Source: Streptomyces griseorubiginosus (GTDB lineage Bacteria > Actinomycetota > Actinomycetes > Streptomycetales > Streptomycetaceae). From it: a DNA stretch of 64,000 nucleotides. The stretch is taken from the NCBI RefSeq assembly GCF_001514195.1, contig NZ_KQ948738.1:87207-151206 (forward strand), read 5' to 3'. A model generated the notes under the pieces. It saw nothing but the letters and a program-made list of their open reading frames with translations, did no database searches and was not told the DNA's origin. This document shows, one piece after another, positions 61,608-64,000 of this stretch; positions within the stretch are counted from its first letter, which is position 1, and each line of letters opens with the position of its first letter. Both the position numbers and the translations under genes were made by a program.

Positions 61608-61945
61608 CCGTCCCCGCGCCCGATCCGCAGCGTTTCCACCTCACGGTGTCCTCCAGCGGCCGCCCGGTGATGCACGGCTGGTGGTCGCGGGAGGCCACGG
61701 CCCGCGACAAGTTCCGGGACTGGATCGGCGCGTACGGCGGGATGCCGGCCGCACACCTCCTGCTGGCCGAGCGGACCGGGGACGACGAGCGGCCGGTGGA
61801 GAGCTGGCCCGTGGACGCCCCGCCCGGGCACCGGGCCGAGGCCGGGCGCTCCGGGTCCGGGGAGAGCGGCAGCCCTACCGGCCCGCCTCCTCGGGACCGT
61901 CGGCCACCGACGGGTGGACGTACCGGCCCTCGTCGAACGGCGTGA
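61604..61945 (+). CDS. Hypothetical protein coupled to the LexA-type gene
   Basis: A 113-aa protein whose ATG overlaps the stop of the LexA-type gene by four bases. The first about 65 residues look globular (FHLTVSSSGRPVMHGWWSREATARDKFRDWIGAYGGMPAAHLLLAER) and the tail is Gly/Pro/Arg-rich. The tail overlaps the convergent 379-aa gene by 71 bases, so the true end may have drifted. No family recognised; the coupling suggests a partner of the DNA-binding protein. Confidence 0.55.
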   Translation: MTVPAPDPQRFHLTVSSSGRPVMHGWWSREATARDKFRDWIGAYGGMPAAHLLLAERTGDDERPVESWPVDAPPGHRAEAGRSGSGESGSPTGPPPRDRRPPTGGRTGPRRTA

Positions 61946-63014
61946 ACCACTCCTCGAACGCCACGAGTTCGATCCCGAGGGGATGGCCGAGCGTCTCCTC
62001 GTCGTCGCCGTCGAGCGAGCCGTCGTGGAGCCACTCGTGATCCATGTCCTCGAAGACGTGGCCGGCGAAGGCGTCGAGCGCCGCCGAGACGTCGTCGTCG
62101 AGAAGGCCGTAGACCTCCAGGGTCGCCGTCGCCTCGCGCAGGAGGAACCGCAGGGCGAGCTCCTCGGCCACACAGCCGAGCCGCCGGAAGCTTCCGTCGG
62201 TGAAGCGGGTGGTCAGGGCGATCACGGTCACCAGGAAGCGGCGGGCGAACAGGGCGTCGTAGCGCAGGGCGTACCGGTCGGGCAGCCGCTCCAGGTGCCA
62301 CAGGGGCCCTTCGCATTCGGCGACGCTGCTGTCCTCCTGCGTCAGGACCTGCACGTCCTCGAACAGCTCGGCGATCAGAACGTCGGTCGCGAGGACGAGC
62401 GCACCGGCCACGAGCGCGGCACCCTCCGGAGAGACGGAGAAGCCCGCGGCCTCGTCCTCCCGCCCCTCCGCGCCGTCGAGAACGCCGAGGGCGGCGGGAG
62501 GGAACGAGCGCAGCCGATCCGCCAGTTCCAGCATCCGGTTCCGTACGGACTTCGCCCGTACGTCCGCGTCGTACTCCTCGCCGACGCGCTCACCGGCCGG
62601 GGGCTGTGTGTGCCGGGCCTTGCGGGCGGCCGGGTCGTCGGGCGGGACGTCGGGACCGTCGGCGGCGTCGAGGCTCTCCTTGGCGAGATCCTGGTGGAGT
62701 TCGACCTCGCAGCGCTCGATCCGCCAGTCCGCGAGCAGTTCGGAGCGCTCCAGCAGTTCGTCCACCAGGACCTGCACCGCGTCCTCGGCGAACTCCAGCG
62801 CCGGAGCGTCCACGAAGACCTTCAGCAGGGCGCCGTCCGGGTGGACGGCCACGATGCTGTCGAGGAGCTCGGCTTCCGCACCGTCGGCGCCCTCCAGGGA
62901 CTTGACGGACTGGAATCCGTCCTCGAGGAGGGCCACGGCGCCCGCTCGCTGGAGGGGGTCCATCTCCGGAGTGCCTTCCGGGATGCGGGTGTCCACAGTC
63001 ACTACGTACGTCAC
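61875..63014 (-). CDS. Acidic hypothetical protein
   Basis: A 379-aa strongly acidic cytosolic protein with no recognised motif. The first about 110 residues have an alternating pattern (MTYVVTVDTRIPEGTPEM, ELLDSIVAVHPDGALLKVFVDAPALEFAEDAVQVLVDELLE). The C-terminal half is helical and Glu/Asp-rich (LALRFLLREATATLEVYGLLDDDVSAALDAFAGHVFEDMDHEWLHDGSLDGDDEE). ATG 63014 is followed by a plausible frame, but no strong binding site is seen. Composition and coding bias support a real gene; function unknown. Confidence 0.7.
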   Translation of the reverse strand: MTYVVTVDTRIPEGTPEMDPLQRAGAVALLEDGFQSVKSLEGADGAEAELLDSIVAVHPDGALLKVFVDAPALEFAEDAVQVLVDELLERSELLADWRIERCEVELHQDLAKESLDAADGPDVPPDDPAARKARHTQPPAGERVGEEYDADVRAKSVRNRMLELADRLRSFPPAALGVLDGAEGREDEAAGFSVSPEGAALVAGALVLATDVLIAELFEDVQVLTQEDSSVAECEGPLWHLERLPDRYALRYDALFARRFLVTVIALTTRFTDGSFRRLGCVAEELALRFLLREATATLEVYGLLDDDVSAALDAFAGHVFEDMDHEWLHDGSLDGDDEETLGHPLGIELVAFEEWFTPFDEGRYVHPSVADGPEEAGR

Positions 63015-63090
63015 ACACCGAGCTTCGCAGGAAGGAACCGTTCTGCGCGGAAGAACGGCTGGTCCGCGCGGTCTGTTCGCGATCAGTTAC

Positions 63091-63150
63091 CCGTTGCATC
63101 ACTCCGCTGCCCGTTGCATCACTCCGCTGCCCGTTGCGTCACTCCGCGTG
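63091..63150. repeat. Three-copy 20-bp tandem repeat containing a stop codon
   Basis: CCGTTGCATCACTCCGCTGC (63091-63110) is repeated at 63111-63130 and, with changes, at 63131-63150. The third copy holds the TGA of the minus-strand gene at 63139, so the 3' end has been copied outward, as at 14975-15213. Confidence 0.85.
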
Positions 63151-63495
63151 AGCCACTGCCTCCTCCCGCAGCTGGACGGCCGCCGCCAGACTCAGCTTCG
63201 GCTCCGCCTTGCGCAGCGCCCGCACCGCCGCCACCGAGGTGATGTCACCCGTGAAGCCGACCTCGGCCAGCCGGGAGCGGACCCAGCGGGCGCGCAACTC
63301 CGCCTCGGTGGCGGCCGCGGTGGACTCGACGAGGGCGGCGGCGCGTTCCAGCCCGGGGCGCTCCTCGGGGGTGGCCTCGGCCAGCGCCTGCCGCAGGGCC
63401 GCACCGACCAGGTCGGCGTCCCTGACGAGCAGCACGAAGTTGTGTTTCTTGTTCAGTCCCGTGATTCCCGGCATGCGGATCATCGTGAGGGTCAT
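63139..63495 (-). CDS. Hypothetical protein
   Basis: A 118-aa helical protein (DADLVGAALRQALAEATPEERPGLERAAALVESTAAATEAELRARWVRSRLAEVGF, then SVAAVRALRKAEPKLSLAAAVQLREEAVAHAE). The high Ala/Arg/Glu content suggests a small helical bundle; no catalytic motif is seen and no family is recognised. ATG 63495 has a weak GGCGGG before it. It is divergent from the TetR gene, with two TetR-type boxes between them. Confidence 0.65.
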   Translation of the reverse strand: MTLTMIRMPGITGLNKKHNFVLLVRDADLVGAALRQALAEATPEERPGLERAAALVESTAAATEAELRARWVRSRLAEVGFTGDITSVAAVRALRKAEPKLSLAAAVQLREEAVAHAE

Positions 63496-63560
63496 GTCCC
63501 GCCCGCGCCAAGCGACTTGAGGAGCTTCAGAGGCTCACTTCCAGGACCCGCTTCACCGTC

Positions 63561-63571
63561 GAGACAGTTTC
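63561..63571. promoter_or_regulatory. TetR-type operator, distal copy
   Basis: GAGACAGTTTC fits GAAAC-N-GTTTC with one mismatch. It lies 46 bases from the second copy at 63607, between the divergent hypothetical and TetR genes. Confidence 0.5.
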
Positions 63572-63604
63572 ATATTGAACAACCGAGGAGTAATCTGAAA
63601 ATGT

Positions 63605-63619
63605 ACGAAACCGTTTCGT
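63605..63619. promoter_or_regulatory. TetR-type operator, proximal copy
   Basis: ACGAAACCGTTTCGT is a perfect 15-bp palindrome with a central C. It lies 16 bases upstream of the TetR start and is the stronger of two related boxes, suggesting autoregulation. Confidence 0.7.
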
Positions 63620-63634
63620 TTGGATGAGGTGGGC

Positions 63635-64000
63635 ATGGACGGCAGCGACAGGGGCGGCACCGGCACCGCCCGCGTCCCCCGCAACCGCCGCAGCAAGCTG
63701 ACGCGGGCGCGGCAGGCGGAGCTGTTCACGAGCGTCCTGGACCTGCTGCGGGAGGTCGGCTACGACAGCCTCACCATGGAGGCCGTCGCCGCCCGCACCC
63801 GGTGCAGCAAGGCCACCCTCTACCGCCAGTGGACGGGAAAGCCGCAGCTGGTCGCCGAGGCGCTGCGCCATGAGAAGCCCGTCGCCCTGGCCGGTATCGA
63901 CACCGGCTCGCTGCGCGGCGACTTCCTGGCGGTGGTGGACCGGTTGAGCAAGCGGCAGATCGAGCGGGACACCGCACTGCTGCGCGGGCTCGTCCAGGCC
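63635..64000 (+). CDS. TetR-family transcriptional regulator, partial (runs off the window)
   Basis: The first 122 residues are present. The N-terminal HTH is visible at about residues 22-70 (LTRARQAELFTSVLDLLREVGYDSLTMEAVAARTRCSKATLYRQWTGKPQLVAEALRH), and the start of the ligand domain follows (GSLRGDFLAVVDRLSKRQIERDTALLRGLVQA). ATG 63635 has GAGG seven bases upstream. Two GAAAC-N-GTTTC boxes lie just upstream, pointing to autorepression and control of the divergent gene. The C-terminal half lies beyond the window. Confidence 0.9.
   Translation, partial: MDGSDRGGTGTARVPRNRRSKLTRARQAELFTSVLDLLREVGYDSLTMEAVAARTRCSKATLYRQWTGKPQLVAEALRHEKPVALAGIDTGSLRGDFLAVVDRLSKRQIERDTALLRGLVQA

Overview
The window is high-GC actinobacterial chromosome and almost certainly Streptomyces. 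Coding frames are strongly GC3-biased, GTG starts are common, and the families are typical of the genus: LacI, GntR, AraC and TetR regulators, Tat-exported and lipoprotein products, a streptogrisin-type protease, IcmF, a PQQ-propeller Ser/Thr kinase and a PknG-type kinase. I see no rRNA, tRNA, CRISPR array, integrase or transposase. It reads as ordinary accessory-rich chromosome-arm sequence rather than a mobile element. The last gene (TetR, 63635 onward) runs off the right edge.

Layout. 1-5.0 kb: HEAT-repeat protein, GNAT-fold acyltransferase, DegT-like PLP enzyme and a long-form glyceraldehyde-3-phosphate dehydrogenase. 5.1-6.6 kb (minus): a 65-aa double-glycine-leader peptide followed, through a 13-bp stem-loop, by a class V PLP enzyme. 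7.0-15.0 kb: a sugar locus with a LacI regulator, a GH106-like rhamnosidase, an MFS permease and a fucose/arabinose-isomerase-like enzyme, with three shared AAACGTTT operator boxes. 15.2-22.9 kb: FadR-type GntR regulator divergent from proline iminopeptidase and a complete oligopeptide ABC transporter. 22.9-27.6 kb: AhpD-like protein with an ECF41-like promoter, membrane-anchored Mrr nuclease, repeat-filled spacer, GH5 cellulase divergent from its probable LacI regulator, TmrB-like kinase. 27.7-34.5 kb: MFS exporter, IcmF, AraC regulator and aldo/keto reductase. 34.8-41.3 kb: MMPL transporter, small membrane proteins, secreted glycerophosphodiesterase, LacI regulator, APH-like kinase.

41.3-49.3 kb: the most system-like region. 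A minus-strand operon pknG-like kinase / four-helix membrane protein / solute-binding lipoprotein matches the PknG-GlnX-GlnH amino-acid-sensing cascade of mycobacteria and corynebacteria. The kinase has no rubredoxin cysteines, carries a long Gly/Pro/Glu collagen-like insertion inside its C-lobe, and the kinase/membrane-protein junction has a 219-bp in-frame tandem duplication. A second Ser/Thr kinase (PQQ type) is transcribed divergently.

49.3-64.0 kb: S1 protease with a CebR-like palindrome, ThuA-like/Gfo-Idh-MocA pair, GCS2-family ligase, Tat-exported beta-propeller amidohydrolase, YdcF-like protein, AraC regulator, MFS permease with a leaderless promoter, a LexA-type DNA-binding domain without the peptidase, three unrecognised proteins and a TetR regulator with two operator copies.

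A recurring oddity is short tandem amplification, in several cases of units that contain the stop codon of the adjoining gene (14975-15213 and 63091-63150), plus spacer repeats near 24.3, 58.3 and 61.1 kb.
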